A stretch of 64,000 bases of DNA, taken from contig NZ_BDGJ01000168.1 in assembly GCF_002207765.1 (NCBI RefSeq), positions 1 through 64,000 on the forward strand. Direction: 5' to 3'. A model generated the notes under the pieces. The model did not search any database. It was not told the DNA's origin and saw only the letters and a program-made list of their open reading frames with translations. Shown in pieces: positions 16,555 to 29,385 of this stretch. The first letter of the stretch is position 1; each line of letters opens with the position of its first letter. The position numbers and the translations under genes are program-made. This DNA comes from Calderihabitans maritimus (GTDB lineage Bacteria; Bacillota; KKC1; Calderihabitantales; Calderihabitantaceae).

Positions 16555-18996
16555 CTACTCATCACCGTTGTCTCTAGCTACTACTTTAGCCATGGCTACA
16601 ACTTTGTCATCATCCGCTAAACGCATCAGAGTGACTCCCTGGGTTATCCTACCCATACGGGGAATGTCCTTGACCGCCATGCGAATTATGTTGCCTTCAG
16701 CGGTAATCATCATTAATTCATCTTCTTCTCTTACTACTCTAATAGCTACCAAAGCACCATTACGCGGCGTTCGCTTTAAGGTTATTATTCCTTTTCCACC
16801 TCGCCCTTGAACCCGGTAGTCCTTGAGAGGTGTACGTTTGCCAAAACCTTTTTCCGTAATCACCATTAAGTCTTGTCCATCGCGGATACAGTCCATACTG
16901 ACTACCGTATCCTCCGGCATAAGAGTTATTCCTCTCACTCCGCGAGCCGTCCGGCCCATTGCTCTTACTTCATCTTCAGCAAAACGAATTACCATGCCCT
17001 GGGAAGTACCCAACAGAATCTCTTCCTCACCGTTAGTGAGCTTGACTCCGATTAATTCATCGTTTTCTTCCAGGGTCAAGGCTATAATTCCATCTCTCCT
17101 GCTGGACGCATACTCCTGGAGGCTGGTCTTTTTTACTATACCTTTTTTGGTAGCCATAAATAGATAGCCTTCTTGTTCAAAATCCTTAATGGGAATAACT
17201 GCCGTAATCCATTCCTCCGGTTGCAGGTTGAGCAAGTTTACTATCGCCGTACCCTTGGCCTGTCTTCCCGCCTCCGGGATTTCATACACCTTCAGCCGAT
17301 AGACCTTTCCCTTATTGGTAAAGAAGAGGAGATAATGGTGAGTAGTAGTGACAAATAAATGTTCAACAAAATCTTCCTCACGGGTAGTCAGAGCAGTTAT
17401 ACCTCTGCCGCCTCTTCGCTGACTGCGATAAGTTGCCAGCGGCAGCCTTTTAATGTAACCCCGATGGGTAATAGTTATAACCATGTCTTCATCGGCAATA
17501 AGATCTTCTATATCCAACGTTTCTTCTTCGAGTGTTATTTGAGTCCTGCGAGGATCGGCATACTTTTCCTTAATCTGCAGCAGCTCTTCTTTCACCACAT
17601 TCATAATCATACGCTCATTCGCCAGCAATTCCGTATAATAAGCTATCTGTTTTATTAATTCCTTATATTCTTCTTCTAATTTTTGTCTTTCCAAAGCCGT
17701 TAAACGTTGTAGTCTCATATCTAGAATAGCTTGTGCCTGCTTATCACTTAATTTAAAATTATTCATCAAACGAACCTTTGCTTCTTCCGCGTTGGGTGAT
17801 TGCCTAATGGTCTTGATAACGGCATCTAAATGATTTAAGGCTGTTCTCAGCCCTTCTACAATGTGAGCCCTCTCCTCTGCCTTCCTGAGTTCATAGCGGC
17901 TGCGGCGGGTTATCACTTCTTTCTGATGATCGAGATAATGTTCCATGATTTGTTTGAGGTTGAGTACTTTTGGTTCTCCATCGACCAAAGCCAGCATGAT
18001 AATACCAAAAGTTTCTTGCATTTGAGTATGTTTATATAATTGATTTAATAACACCCGAGGGTTACTATCGCGACGTAACTCAATAACTATTCGAAGACCC
18101 GTTCTATCAGATTCATCCCTCAGGTCAGCTATACCATCTATTTTCTTTTCTCTAGCCAAATGAGCAATTTTTTCAATTAATTTTGCCTTATTAACCTGAT
18201 ACGGTATTTCAGTTATAATTATTTGGCTCTTACCGTTCTCTCCATGCTCAATTTTCGCCTTGGCCCGAACTTTTATGGTGCCGCGACCGGTAGTATAGGC
18301 CTCCTTAATTCCCTGCCTTCCCACGATGATACCGCCCGTGGGAAAATCAGGGCCTTTTACTTTTTTCATTAATTCATCGACACTTGTTTCCGGTGCGTCA
18401 ATTAACATTACCAATCCGTCAATTACTTCAGCCAGATTATGAGGTGGTATATTAGTAGCCATTCCCACTGCAATTCCTGATGAACCATTTATTAGTAAGT
18501 TAGGTACTTTAGCCGGTAATATTACCGGTTCTTTCAAAGTTTCATCATAATTAGGAACAAAATCTACAGTTTCTTTGTTTATGTCCCGCAGCATTTCCAT
18601 GGCGATTTTGGACATACGTGCTTCCGTATAGCGCATGGCAGCTGCGGAATCGCCGTCAATAGAACCAAAGTTTCCATGACCATCGATTAAAGGATAGCGG
18701 GTAGAAAAATCCTGTGCCAGTCTAACGAGCGTATCATAAACTGCAGCGTCACCATGGGGATGATAACGCGCTAAAACGTCACCTACCACTCGAGCCGACT
18801 TTTTATGAGGTTTATCAGGTGTCATACCTGCTTCATACATGGCGTAGAGTATTCTCCGGTGAACAGGCTTTAATCCATCCCTGACGTCGGGAAGGGCTCG
18901 TCCTACTATAACGCTCATAGCGTAGTCAATATAGGATTTTTTCATTTCTTCTTCAATGTTGATAGAAATTACTCTATTCGCGCTCAATTCAGCCAC
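16555..18996 (-). CDS. gyrA: DNA gyrase subunit A
   Basis: 813 residues. The catalytic tyrosine lies in [11 protein letters not shown], preceded by the quinolone-resistance region [20 protein letters not shown], and the C-terminal half carries six beta-pinwheel blades with a GyrA-box-like segment (QRRGGRGI) that wraps DNA. The start is GTG at 18996 with an AGGATG site. It follows gyrB by 38 bases. Serine in the position after GD in HPHGD is replaced by alanine (HGDAAVYD), as occurs naturally in some bacteria with low fluoroquinolone susceptibility. Confidence 0.97.
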   Translation of the reverse strand: MAELSANRVISINIEEEMKKSYIDYAMSVIVGRALPDVRDGLKPVHRRILYAMYEAGMTPDKPHKKSARVVGDVLARYHPHGDAAVYDTLVRLAQDFSTRYPLIDGHGNFGSIDGDSAAAMRYTEARMSKIAMEMLRDINKETVDFVPNYDETLKEPVILPAKVPNLLINGSSGIAVGMATNIPPHNLAEVIDGLVMLIDAPETSVDELMKKVKGPDFPTGGIIVGRQGIKEAYTTGRGTIKVRAKAKIEHGENGKSQIIITEIPYQVNKAKLIEKIAHLAREKKIDGIADLRDESDRTGLRIVIELRRDSNPRVLLNQLYKHTQMQETFGIIMLALVDGEPKVLNLKQIMEHYLDHQKEVITRRSRYELRKAEERAHIVEGLRTALNHLDAVIKTIRQSPNAEEAKVRLMNNFKLSDKQAQAILDMRLQRLTALERQKLEEEYKELIKQIAYYTELLANERMIMNVVKEELLQIKEKYADPRRTQITLEEETLDIEDLIADEDMVITITHRGYIKRLPLATYRSQRRGGRGITALTTREEDFVEHLFVTTTHHYLLFFTNKGKVYRLKVYEIPEAGRQAKGTAIVNLLNLQPEEWITAVIPIKDFEQEGYLFMATKKGIVKKTSLQEYASSRRDGIIALTLEENDELIGVKLTNGEEEILLGTSQGMVIRFAEDEVRAMGRTARGVRGITLMPEDTVVSMDCIRDGQDLMVITEKGFGKRTPLKDYRVQGRGGKGIITLKRTPRNGALVAIRVVREEDELMMITAEGNIIRMAVKDIPRMGRITQGVTLMRLADDDKVVAMAKVVARDNGDE

Positions 18997-19034
18997 TTTT
19001 CATCCTCGCTTTCTTTTTACCTGGTTTTAACAAC

Positions 19035-20996
<1,962 letters not shown>

Positions 20997-21082
20997 TAAA
21001 AACATTTTTTCCCACAAATAAAACAAATTTCAATTACACCTACTTGTCGCTAAAATAGATCTAAACTTTTTCGTTTTCCCTT

Positions 21083-21110
21083 AAAAAAAACCGTGGTTAC
21101 AATACCACGG
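21083..21110 (-). terminator. Rho-independent terminator after recF
   Basis: Minus-strand CCGTGGT-ATTGTA-ACCACGG stem (21091-21110) with eight T residues following. It separates recF from gyrB. Confidence 0.9.
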
Positions 21111-21177
21111 TACTACCTCTAAAATCTGTTCCTTAGGAATATAATGAACTTTTTTAAAATATTTTAAAAGCAATCTA

Positions 21178-22305
21178 TTATAAGCTTTCAATTTTCCCTT
21201 CTGTGACCTGAAACCATTTACCGGAGCAACCTTTTAGTTCCGCCTTTGACAAATCGGTGCCGGTAATAAAAATTTGGAGATTTCCCATAATCTCTTCAAT
21301 CAAAAAAGACCTTCTTCTCTGGTCTAATTCAGAAAACACATCATCCAACAAGAGTAAAGGATACTCGCCTAACTGACCTTTAAGAAATTCAACTTCGGCC
21401 AGCTTTAAAGCAAGGATAGCCGTACGGTACTGACCCTGTGACCCGTATACTTTAAGATCCCGTCCATTGACCAAAAGATATACGTCGTCCCTATGGGGAC
21501 CAACCACAGAAAAACCCTTCTTTATCTCTTCCTTCTCAACCTTAGCAAGTTTCTCTGTAAAAATTTCTTCTATTTTCTCTTTCTCAACCTTATCCCACAG
21601 AGTACCGGTTATACTACTGTAATATTTTATGCTTACCTCATCTTTTTCACCGGTGATTCGTCTGGAAATTAGACGAATTAGAGGTTTTAACTGTTCTAAT
21701 ACCTCAACTCTTTTTCGCAAGATTCTACTTCCATACTGCACTAAAGGTACAGTCCAAAGCTCAAGTTGTTTAGAATTAGAATTTGTACCTGTTTCCCTGA
21801 GTTTTTTTAATATATTATTTCTTTGTTGTAAAGTTTTCTCGTAGCGAACTAAATCATAGGTATATCTAGAACTTATTTTGGAAATTATATCATTAAAGTA
21901 CCTTCTACGATATGCGGGTCCACCTTTAATCAACCAGAGATCGTCCGGACTGTATAAAACGGTTTGTAATTGATCAGCAATACTATTTAACCTTTCTCTT
22001 TTTTCACCGTTAACCTGCAATATTTTATTTCCTTGTACTTCGTTGTAATAGAAAGCTATATTTAACTGACCCTTTTTATTTTGTACTGTGCCCTTAATTA
22101 AAAAGAAATCGCATCCGAAACGAATTAACTGAGAGTCGTTACTACGCCGGAAAGTTTTTGCTCTACTAAGATAATAAATAGCCTCCAGCAGGTTCGTTTT
22201 ACCCTGAGCGTTGTCTCCGGTAATAAAATTTTTCTTATCATCGAAATCTACAGCCGTATCTTCATAATTACGAAAGTTTTTAAGTTCTATTCTAGATAGT
22301 TGCAA
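21178..22305 (-). CDS. recF: DNA replication and repair protein RecF
   Basis: 375 residues. Walker A GDNAQGKTNLLEAIYYLS near residue 32, the ABC-type signature SQGQYRT and Walker B LLLDDVFSELD are present. RecF works with RecR and RecO in gap repair. Start is a TTG at 22305 with a GGAGTG site. It follows dnaN by 106 bases; the small S4-domain gene yaaA often found between dnaN and recF is absent. Confidence 0.96.
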   Translation of the reverse strand: MQLSRIELKNFRNYEDTAVDFDDKKNFITGDNAQGKTNLLEAIYYLSRAKTFRRSNDSQLIRFGCDFFLIKGTVQNKKGQLNIAFYYNEVQGNKILQVNGEKRERLNSIADQLQTVLYSPDDLWLIKGGPAYRRRYFNDIISKISSRYTYDLVRYEKTLQQRNNILKKLRETGTNSNSKQLELWTVPLVQYGSRILRKRVEVLEQLKPLIRLISRRITGEKDEVSIKYYSSITGTLWDKVEKEKIEEIFTEKLAKVEKEEIKKGFSVVGPHRDDVYLLVNGRDLKVYGSQGQYRTAILALKLAEVEFLKGQLGEYPLLLLDDVFSELDQRRRSFLIEEIMGNLQIFITGTDLSKAELKGCSGKWFQVTEGKIESL

Positions 22306-22411
22306 GTACTACACTCCTTAAATCTCACCTTAAAATCCAAAAATTAAGCCATTTTGTCATCCTGTTTATCGAGTGACCTCAAAAAATAGGGGTCGCAACT
22401 AAACCCGCCTT

Positions 22412-23536
22412 TTAATCCATTCTTACCGGCAGTATCAGGTACAAATAACCATCACTTTCACGAGGCTTAATAACCCCTGGGCTTAAAGAACCTGACAAAT
22501 CCATTATTATTTCTTCAGCTTCAATTACTTTAAGCACATCCGATATGTATTTCGCGTTAAAAGCTATTTCTGTCATTTCTCCTTCTACCGAAGCTACTAC
22601 TTCTTCATGGACCCGACCTAATTCGGGAGAAGCACCATCTATAATCAACCCGCTATCTGTCGTCTTAAGTTTTATAACGCTGAAACCCTGATGATCTTCA
22701 TCCCGAGCAAAAAGAGAAGCCCTTTCAACAGCTTGTAAGAAAGTAGAATTTTCGATTGTGATCCTAGTATTTCGTTCTTCCGGAATTACCTGCCGATAAT
22801 TAGGAAAAGTTCCTTCAATTAATCGAGAGACCACTCTAATATTTTCAAAAGAAAACATAGCCTGGCTTTCCGTAAAGATCAGTTGAACTTCGCCCGCTTC
22901 TTCGTTTAGGAGGCGGCTCAATTCCATCAGCGTACGGCCAGGGATTATAAAACTCGTTTGTTCTAATCCACTATAATGTTCATTGATCTGACCCTGCCGT
23001 AAAGCTAAGCGATGAGTATCAGTGGCAACCATATTTAATAAAGATTGTTCAAATTCAAACAATACCCCGGTGAAAATGGGACGAGATTCATCTTTAGAAA
23101 TAGCGATGGCTACTTGTTTGATCATATTCTTAAGCAAAGAGGCATTCAGAATAACCTTATTTTCTTCTTTAACTTCTGGCAGACTTGGAAATTCTTCAGC
23201 ATTAAAAGTGTTTAACTGAAGCTCTGATTGATTATAACGTATTTTGACAGAAGTACCCTCGTTTTCACTTTCGATATAGATAGGACCTTGAGGTAACCGT
23301 CTTACTAACTCCGAGAATATACGTGCCGGCAATACAACGCAGCCTTCTTCCTCTATTTCTGCGGTTACGGTACATTCTATACTTAACTCAAGATTAGTTG
23401 CTCTAAAACTCAGGGAGTTCTCCTTTGCTTGTAAAAAAATTCCTCCCAAAATAGGCATTGTATTTTTATCAGAAACGGCTCGTTGTACCATATTAACTCC
23501 GTGAGTTAAGTTTTCTTGCGAGCAGGAAACTTTCAT
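22412..23536 (-). CDS. dnaN: DNA polymerase III subunit beta (sliding clamp)
   Basis: 374 residues with three clamp domains. Visible are the RATNLELSIEC first-domain segment, LPEVKEENKV, the TDTHRLALRQG region of domain 2 and the C-terminal LILPVRMD that lines the peptide-binding pocket. ATG at 23536 with AAGGAGGC. It is separated from dnaA by 188 bases that contain one DnaA box and a TATAAT element. Confidence 0.97.
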   Translation of the reverse strand: MKVSCSQENLTHGVNMVQRAVSDKNTMPILGGIFLQAKENSLSFRATNLELSIECTVTAEIEEEGCVVLPARIFSELVRRLPQGPIYIESENEGTSVKIRYNQSELQLNTFNAEEFPSLPEVKEENKVILNASLLKNMIKQVAIAISKDESRPIFTGVLFEFEQSLLNMVATDTHRLALRQGQINEHYSGLEQTSFIIPGRTLMELSRLLNEEAGEVQLIFTESQAMFSFENIRVVSRLIEGTFPNYRQVIPEERNTRITIENSTFLQAVERASLFARDEDHQGFSVIKLKTTDSGLIIDGASPELGRVHEEVVASVEGEMTEIAFNAKYISDVLKVIEAEEIIMDLSGSLSPGVIKPRESDGYLYLILPVRMD

Positions 23537-23686
23537 TTTTTGAGCCTCCTTGGAAATTTCACGAGTTATAAAAAGACAACTACCTAAATATAATTATAGA
23601 TAGTCATATTCGTCTTAGAGGCTGAGGATAATGTTAAGAACTTTTTATAAAGAGCGCTATTAAAGATATTACGGGTGGGGACAACC

Positions 23687-23695
23687 TGTGGATAA
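23687..23695 (-). promoter_or_regulatory. DnaA box in the dnaA-dnaN gap
   Basis: Perfect TTATCCACA on the minus strand. It is the only perfect 9-mer seen in this gap; most boxes lie upstream of dnaA. Confidence 0.7.
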
Positions 23696-23724
23696 GGTTG
23701 GATGAAGATGAATATAGTTTATGC

Positions 23725-25083
23725 TTATTGGTTAATAATTTTTATTATCTTTTTGATAGTTTCATTTAAGGTATGATCATTCTCGAGATCTTTAGATATT
23801 TTTTCGTGGGCATGAATGACTGTTGTGTGATCTCGGCCACCAAATTCTTCACCAATGCGGGGTAGAGACAAGTCAGTGAGTTCGCGACATAAATACATAG
23901 CAATTTGGCGCGGAAATGCTACGGAACGGGTACGTTTTTTTGCTTTTAAATCTTCTACTTTTAAACCAAAATAATCGGCCACCGTCTTCTGAATTAAAGC
24001 CGGGGTAATTTGTTTGGGCTTTTCATTTGGAACAATATCTTTAAGTGCTTCTGCAGCTAACTCAGGGGTTAGTTCTTTGTTTATTAGAGCGGCATATGCT
24101 GCAACTTTAATTAACGCTCCCTCCAGTTCTCGAATATTAGATTGAATTTTTTTGGCTATATAAATCATTACATCATCAGGTAGATTCACGTTTTCTAAGG
24201 ACGCTTTTTTACGTAGGATAGCGATCCTGGTTTCTAAGTCTGGCGGTTGAATATCGGTAATAAGCCCCCATTCAAAACGCGAGCGAAGACGGTCTTCAAG
24301 GGTCGGGATTTCTTTTGGCGGTCGATCGCTGGAAATAATAATCTGTTTATTAGCTTCATGAAGGGCGTTGAAAGTATGAAAAAATTCCTCTTGGGTTCTT
24401 TCTTTTCCGGCTAAAAATTGGATGTCATCAATTAATAACACATCTACATTACGGTATTTATTGCGAAATTCTACCGTAGTATCATCTCTAATGGCGTTAA
24501 TTAACTGGTTGGTAAATTTTTCAGAAGATACATAAACTACGCGGTATTGAGGTAGTTCTGCCATAACGTGATGTCCTATAGCGTGCATAAGATGGGTTTT
24601 ACCGAGGCCAACGCCCCCATAAATAAATAAGGGATTATAAGCTTTAGCGGGAGCCTCCGCAACAGCCAAGCAGGCTGCATGGGCAAAGCGATTGCTGTTT
24701 CCTACAACGAAAGTTTCAAAGGTATATTTTGGATTGAGAAAGGAATAATAATCTTCCGTATTGTTCTCATCGTTAAGCCGAGGCTTCTTGGCGGACTTTT
24801 TCTTTTCCAGGGTCTTTATTTTATGTATCTCGTGAGGAAGTATAAGTACTAGCTTTACATTTTTATCCAGTACTAAACGAAAGGTGCTTTGGATAAGGTT
24901 AAAGTACCGGTTTTCTAACCAGCCTTTAGAAAACTCATTTGGGACACATAAATAGACTGTATCTTCAGTGATTTCGATGAGTTGATTGGACTTGATCCAG
25001 GTCTCAAAACTGGGTCGGCTTAATTCTTCCTGCAAGATTTCCAAGACCTGATCCCATATTTCGTTAAGCATGACGGGCGTCAT
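23725..25083 (-). CDS. dnaA: Chromosomal replication initiator DnaA
   Basis: 452 residues from ATG 25083 (GGGAGGT 7 bases upstream); a TTG-type start 17 codons earlier is possible but lacks a ribosome site. Domain I ([22 protein letters not shown]), AAA+ domain with Walker [16 protein letters not shown] and Walker [12 protein letters not shown], and the domain IV signature [15 protein letters not shown] that reads TTATCCACA boxes are all present. Its own promoter lies among DnaA boxes, suggesting autoregulation. Confidence 0.98.
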   Translation of the reverse strand: MTPVMLNEIWDQVLEILQEELSRPSFETWIKSNQLIEITEDTVYLCVPNEFSKGWLENRYFNLIQSTFRLVLDKNVKLVLILPHEIHKIKTLEKKKSAKKPRLNDENNTEDYYSFLNPKYTFETFVVGNSNRFAHAACLAVAEAPAKAYNPLFIYGGVGLGKTHLMHAIGHHVMAELPQYRVVYVSSEKFTNQLINAIRDDTTVEFRNKYRNVDVLLIDDIQFLAGKERTQEEFFHTFNALHEANKQIIISSDRPPKEIPTLEDRLRSRFEWGLITDIQPPDLETRIAILRKKASLENVNLPDDVMIYIAKKIQSNIRELEGALIKVAAYAALINKELTPELAAEALKDIVPNEKPKQITPALIQKTVADYFGLKVEDLKAKKRTRSVAFPRQIAMYLCRELTDLSLPRIGEEFGGRDHTTVIHAHEKISKDLENDHTLNETIKKIIKIINQ

Positions 25084-25126
25084 AAATAAGACCTCCCGTT
25101 TTTTGTTAATTTGTTTTTTAAATAAG

Positions 25127-25580
25127 TTATCCACAAGAGGTAAATAGTGAATAACGTGAAGGGCAGAAATTAATAATAATAAGGCTTTTATTACTACGCT
25201 TCAATCGAGAAAGATGTTTCTAACAGGACTTTATCCACAAAATTATCCCCAGGAAAAAGATAAGTAATATCGTCTTTCAGGATACTATTCCCCAATAATC
25301 CACAAAAAAAAAGACGGTGTTAAGGGTAGATAGTAGAGAGATGATAATGGCACTATATATGATTGAGATCCAATGATAATCAAGCTTTTGAGGGATAAAT
25401 AAGTATAGAATTAATTATCAAAATCCCCATAATAGAGAAATTGGTAATTGTGGATTGTGGGTAAAAATTATTAATTAGGATAAGGAAAATCTAGTTTTTA
25501 AAACCTTTTGGCACCATTAATAATAGCAAAATTTATCCACAATATCAATATGGTTTTGGGGATAATATGTGGTTAAGAAA
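25127..25580. other. oriC: Chromosomal origin (oriC) DnaA-box region between dnaA and rpmH
   Basis: Perfect TTATCCACA boxes occur at 25127-25135, 25231-25239 and 25533-25541 (plus strand). One-mismatch boxes lie at 25243-25251 (TTATCCCCA), 25296-25304 (TAATCCACA), 25456-25464, 25557-25565 and 25568-25576 (minus-strand orientation). AT-rich sequence at 25340-25500 could be the unwinding element. Gene direction flips across this region, consistent with bidirectional replication. No protein-coding gene is evident between 25136 and 25697. Confidence 0.85.
25176..25204 (-). promoter_or_regulatory. dnaA promoter
   Basis: Minus-strand TTGAAG (25199-25204), 17-base spacer, TATTAT (25176-25181). A perfect DnaA box lies just downstream (25127-25135). 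Confidence 0.5.
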
Positions 25581-25617
25581 ACAAGGTCTAGACGCGTGCG
25601 GGATGAAAGGCTTGTTC

Positions 25618-25647
25618 TTGACATAAATGGGAAGGTTATGCTACAAT
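25618..25647 (+). promoter_or_regulatory. rpmH promoter
   Basis: TTGACA (25618-25623), 18-base spacer, TACAAT (25642-25647) with an upstream TGC that extends the -10. Confidence 0.8.
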
Positions 25648-25697
25648 TTCCATATGTCCTTGGAAGAGAACAGATGGATGAATAGGGGGAACTGGTA

Positions 25698-25832
25698 ATG
25701 AAAAGGACATACCAACCCAAGAGACGGAAGTATAAGAGGGTCCACGGTTTCCGTCGTCGTATGGCAACCAAAAGTGGAAGGAACGTGTTAAAAAGGAGAC
25801 GCCGGAAAGGAAGAAAGAGACTCTCAGCTTAA
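25698..25832 (+). CDS. rpmH: Ribosomal protein bL34
   Basis: 44 residues, [20 protein letters not shown] followed by RMATKSGRN and a very basic tail, the canonical L34 sequence. It is in the standard place between oriC and rnpA. A short GGCC-cgtgggt-GGCC hairpin followed by TTTTACC (25833-25856) could lower read-through into rnpA. Confidence 0.98.
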   Translation: MKRTYQPKRRKYKRVHGFRRRMATKSGRNVLKRRRRKGRKRLSA

Positions 25833-25917
25833 AGGCCCGTGGGTGGCCTTTTACCTTTACTTGGACCTTTTTTAAATCCGGTGAGTTGGTGTATTGAAAG
25901 GGATATGGAGGTTATTC

Positions 25918-26262
25918 ATGCTACCGAAAGACAGACGGCTTAGAAAGCGCGCGGATTTCCGCAAAGTGTATCAACACGGACGTTCTCTGGCCGGCAGATA
26001 TTTGGTGGTTTATTATCTGAATTCAGGAAAAAATAAAACTAGATTTGGGTTTTCTATCTCCAAAAAGATAGGTAAAGCCCATGAACGCAACAGGATTAAA
26101 AGAACTCTTCGGGAGGTTTGCAGGAAAAATCTGAGACAATTTAAGGAAGGTTTTGATATAATTTTTATAGCGCGATCTAAAATAAAAGGAATCAACTACC
26201 ATGGGGTCGAAAAAGACTTATTAAAGCTATCCCGTAGGGCTAATATATCGGATAAAAGGTGA
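25918..26262 (+). CDS. rnpA: Ribonuclease P protein component
   Basis: 114 residues from ATG 25918 (TGGAGG 7 bases upstream). The longer frame starts at a TTG inside the leader and is not favoured. The RNR signature region appears as GKAHERNRIKRTLRE, and FGFSISKKIG is the adjacent conserved strand. It binds RNase P RNA to mature tRNA 5' ends. It overlaps none of its neighbours and is 6 bases from yidD. Confidence 0.95.
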   Translation: MLPKDRRLRKRADFRKVYQHGRSLAGRYLVVYYLNSGKNKTRFGFSISKKIGKAHERNRIKRTLREVCRKNLRQFKEGFDIIFIARSKIKGINYHGVEKDLLKLSRRANISDKR

Positions 26263-26268
26263 AGTAAA

Positions 26269-26478
26269 TTGCTAGCTAGGTTGTTAATTATAATCATAAA
26301 AATTTATCAAAAAACGATTTCTTGTTTTCTTCCTTCACGCTGTAGGTTTTATCCTAGTTGTTCTCAATATGCCATCATAGCCTTACATAAGTTTGGTTTC
26401 TGGAAGGGCATTTATTTGAGTGTAAAGAGAATTTTAAGGTGTCATCCTTTTAACCCGGGGGGATACGATCCTATTTGA
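26269..26478 (+). CDS. yidD: Membrane protein insertion efficiency factor YidD
   Basis: 69 residues, TTG start with an AGGTGA site. The conserved [14 protein letters not shown] cysteine-containing segment and FNPGGYDPI tail identify the YidD (haemolysin-like) family. It assists YidC-dependent membrane insertion and lies between rnpA and yidC as usual. Confidence 0.93.
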   Translation: MLARLLIIIIKIYQKTISCFLPSRCRFYPSCSQYAIIALHKFGFWKGIYLSVKRILRCHPFNPGGYDPI

Positions 26479-26557
26479 TATGTGGTAATTTTTCTTTGGG
26501 AAAGAGAAGTAGACGCCATGCAGTATCAATTTAATAGCCAAAATATTAAGACAGGAG

Positions 26558-27304
26558 GTGAAACCTGCCGCACAACCCATTATTGTTTTCAGGTCTTTAA
26601 TGGGTTTTGGTGCAGGGGTCAAATTGTTCAGTAGTTTAGTCGATTTTATTTCGCAATCAATACAATTTTTTTACATAATAACGGATAAAATCGGTATTCC
26701 TAATTACGGTTTGGCGATAATTCTTTTTACCGTTGCCGTTAAGATAATTCTCTATCCGTTAACGTATAAACAAATGAAAGCAATGCGCAAAATGCAGGAG
26801 TTACAGCCTAAGGTTAAGGAAATTCAGGAAAAATATAAAAAGAATCCTCAAAAATCCCAGGAAGAACTGATGAAACTCTATAAAGAACACGGAGCAAACC
26901 CTTTTGCCGGGTGTTGGCCGCTTCTAATTCAAATGCCGATTTTAATTGCTTTGTTCAGATCTTTGCAAGTTTTCTTTGATCCTACCAAACATCCCGATTA
27001 TGTGAACTTAGCCCATGCTAAGTTTTTATGGATTGACAATTTGGGTAATCCCGATCCGTTACTATTACCTATTTTGGTAGGGGTCACTCAATATTTGCAG
27101 CAGAAGGTGACCAGCCCGAATATTCAAGATCAGACCCAAAAAACTATGCTCTATATGATGCCTATAATGCTAGCAGTCATAAGCAGAGGTTTTCCGGCAG
27201 GCTTGTCTTTATACTGGGTTGTTTTCAGTGTAGTTGGTGCTGTGCAACAAATTATCATCAACAGGCAACCCCTGGCGGTAAAGGAGGAAGTTAGGGCCAA
27301 ATGA
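26558..27304 (+). CDS. yidC: Membrane protein insertase YidC/SpoIIIJ/OxaI
   Basis: Up to 248 residues with five predicted membrane segments, the NYGLAIILFTVAVKIILYPL first core helix, the cytoplasmic helical hairpin (QMKAMRKMQELQPKVKEIQE) and PFAGCWPLLIQMPILIALF. The strong AGGAGGTG site at 26553-26560 contains the frame's first GTG (26558) rather than preceding it. ATG 26600 gives a 234-residue protein starting MGFGAGVK and is an alternative start with only a weak AGG. There is no lipoprotein signal, unlike B. subtilis SpoIIIJ. Confidence 0.93.
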   Translation: MKPAAQPIIVFRSLMGFGAGVKLFSSLVDFISQSIQFFYIITDKIGIPNYGLAIILFTVAVKIILYPLTYKQMKAMRKMQELQPKVKEIQEKYKKNPQKSQEELMKLYKEHGANPFAGCWPLLIQMPILIALFRSLQVFFDPTKHPDYVNLAHAKFLWIDNLGNPDPLLLPILVGVTQYLQQKVTSPNIQDQTQKTMLYMMPIMLAVISRGFPAGLSLYWVVFSVVGAVQQIIINRQPLAVKEEVRAK

Positions 27305-27924
27305 AAAGCATTGAGGTAAGCGGGAAAACTGTTGAAGAAGCGGTGAATATGGCTCTGGAGGAGTTACAGGCCGAAAGGGAAGAAGTTGAGGTGGAGATCT
27401 TAGAACATCCTAGTAAAGGGTTATTTGGCCTCATAGGTAGTAAATTGGCGAAAGTAAGAGTTACCCTGAAAGAAGATCCGATCAGAATTGCGCAGGAATT
27501 TCTCTTGGGACTAATTCGACGAATGGGTGTTCACGCCGATATTTCGATCGCTCAGAAGGACGAATATACATATTTAACGCTTACCGGTTCCGACTTAGGA
27601 ATTTTAATTGGGAGAAGAGGAGAGACCTTAAATGCATTACAATACCTTGTGAATCTGGTGGTGAATCGGAAGGTAGAGAAAAGGATAAAAATTATTTTGG
27701 ATGTGGAAGGATATCGCTCCCGCCGGGAACAAACTTTAATACGGCTGGCTCGTCGGTTATCAGAAAAAGTTAAGCGGACGGGAAATCGAATCGTCTTGGA
27801 ACCTATGAATCCTCATGAAAGAAGGGTCATTCATACGGCGTTACAAAACGACAACAGTGTTTATACTTACAGTGAAGGGGAGGAACCATACAGAAAAGTA
27901 GTTATTTCACTGAAAAATAAATAA
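27301..27924 (+). CDS. jag: RNA-binding protein Jag/KhpB
   Basis: 207 residues: an N-terminal Jag domain (about 1-50, with EVEILEHPSKGLFGLIGSK), a KH domain with GRRGETLNALQYLVN, and a C-terminal R3H domain (NPHERRVIHTALQN). KhpB pairs with KhpA as a global RNA chaperone in Gram-positives. ATGA overlap with yidC shows translational coupling. Confidence 0.94.
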   Translation: MKSIEVSGKTVEEAVNMALEELQAEREEVEVEILEHPSKGLFGLIGSKLAKVRVTLKEDPIRIAQEFLLGLIRRMGVHADISIAQKDEYTYLTLTGSDLGILIGRRGETLNALQYLVNLVVNRKVEKRIKIILDVEGYRSRREQTLIRLARRLSEKVKRTGNRIVLEPMNPHERRVIHTALQNDNSVYTYSEGEEPYRKVVISLKNK

Positions 27925-27937
27925 TAAGACCTTGAAA

Positions 27938-27965
27938 AACCCAGTATAATTACTGGGTTTTTATT
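27938..27965 (+). terminator. Rho-independent terminator after jag
   Basis: AACCCAGT-ATAATT-ACTGGGTT stem (27938-27959) followed by TTTATT. Confidence 0.85.
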
Positions 27966-27985
27966 AAGTTTGCGAGAGGTGAAAT

Positions 27986-29374
27986 TTGTTGATTTATGAT
28001 ACGATAGCCGCTATATCTACTCCTTTGGGTGAAGGCGGCATTGGGATAGTTCGGGTAAGCGGAAATGAAGCTATAAATATAGTGGAGAAAATTTTTCGTT
28101 CTCAGCGGGGAGTCAAGCTTCATGAGGTAGGCTCTCATACCTTATCTTTAGGATATATTGTAAATCCTGAAAATGGAGAAGTGGTAGACGAAGTACTGAT
28201 TTCAGTAATGAGGAAACCGCGGAGTTATACGGCGGAAGATGTAGTTGAAATTAACTGTCACGGAGGCATAGTCCCCTTAAGAAGAACGCTAGAACTGGTA
28301 CTTAGATCTGGGGCCAGGCTTGCCGAACCGGGAGAGTTTACCAAGCGAGCCTTCCTAAATGGTAGGATAGACTTAGCGCAGGCGGAATCGGTTATAGATA
28401 TAATCCGTGCTAAGACTGATGCAGGCTTGGACTTGGCTTTGAATCAATTACAAGGAAAATTATCCGAGAAAATTACCAACCTTCGGTCAGAATTGTTAGA
28501 AATCCTTGCCTTTGTGGAGGCTAGTATTGATTTTCCGGAAGAAGAAATTGAAGAATTGTCCGAGGGTGAACTGGTAAGCAGGTGTAAAAAGGTTAAAGAA
28601 GAAATTTCCAAATTAATACGGGAAGCGGACAAAGGTAAAGTCTATAGGGAAGGGTTGAGCACGGTCATCATCGGTAGGCCAAACGTTGGTAAATCTAGTC
28701 TACTAAATGCCTTGCTTAAAGAAAAACGGGCTATAGTGACTGATATTCCAGGCACAACGCGAGATATAATTGAGGAAATTATTAATGTCGGCGGTATTCC
28801 TTTGAGGATTATTGATACTGCCGGCATCCGAGAAACAGAAGACGTGGTTGAAAAAATGGGAGTGGAACGATCGAGAGAGTTTTTTGCCAAAGCTGATTTA
28901 GTACTTTTTGTGCTGGATGCGTATACCGGAATTACGAAAGAGGATATTGAGATTGCCAACATGCTGCGGGATAAAAAAGCTATTGTCCTGATCAATAAAA
29001 TTGACTTGGATGAGGGAAGGATTGATCCTGCTGAATTAAGGAAACTGGTAGGAGACAAGCCGTATCTGAAAATATCGGCGACGGAAGAAATCGGACTAGA
29101 AGAACTGGAGAATAAAATATTAGAAATGGTATTTGAGGGAGAGGTACAGGTAGGAGAAAAAACGCTGGTGACCCGCTTGCGACATAAAGAGGCATTGCAG
29201 AAAGCGCAGGCCCACATCATGGATGCTTTGAAATCCATAGAAGAAGGCATGCCTGCCGATTTATACGCTATTGATTTAAAGGCGGCCTGGGAGGCGTTGG
29301 GCGAAATTACAGGGGAAACAGTTGAAGAAGATATTTTGGACCGTATTTTTGCTGAATTCTGTATCGGGAAATAG
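27986..29374 (+). CDS. mnmE: tRNA uridine-5-carboxymethylaminomethyl modification GTPase MnmE
   Basis: 462 residues, TTG start with GAGAGGTG upstream (a second TTG follows at once). An N-terminal tetrahydrofolate-binding domain, a G domain with [21 protein letters not shown] and INKID, and the C-terminal CIGK motif are seen. With MnmG (next gene) it modifies wobble U34. Confidence 0.97.
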   Translation: MLIYDTIAAISTPLGEGGIGIVRVSGNEAINIVEKIFRSQRGVKLHEVGSHTLSLGYIVNPENGEVVDEVLISVMRKPRSYTAEDVVEINCHGGIVPLRRTLELVLRSGARLAEPGEFTKRAFLNGRIDLAQAESVIDIIRAKTDAGLDLALNQLQGKLSEKITNLRSELLEILAFVEASIDFPEEEIEELSEGELVSRCKKVKEEISKLIREADKGKVYREGLSTVIIGRPNVGKSSLLNALLKEKRAIVTDIPGTTRDIIEEIINVGGIPLRIIDTAGIRETEDVVEKMGVERSREFFAKADLVLFVLDAYTGITKEDIEIANMLRDKKAIVLINKIDLDEGRIDPAELRKLVGDKPYLKISATEEIGLEELENKILEMVFEGEVQVGEKTLVTRLRHKEALQKAQAHIMDALKSIEEGMPADLYAIDLKAAWEALGEITGETVEEDILDRIFAEFCIGK

Positions 29375-29385
29375 AGGTGTTGCCC

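Noticed and set aside
25517-25771. An 84-codon minus-strand frame overlapping rpmH and the origin
   Set aside because: rpmH on the plus strand is unambiguous; the frame is incidental.
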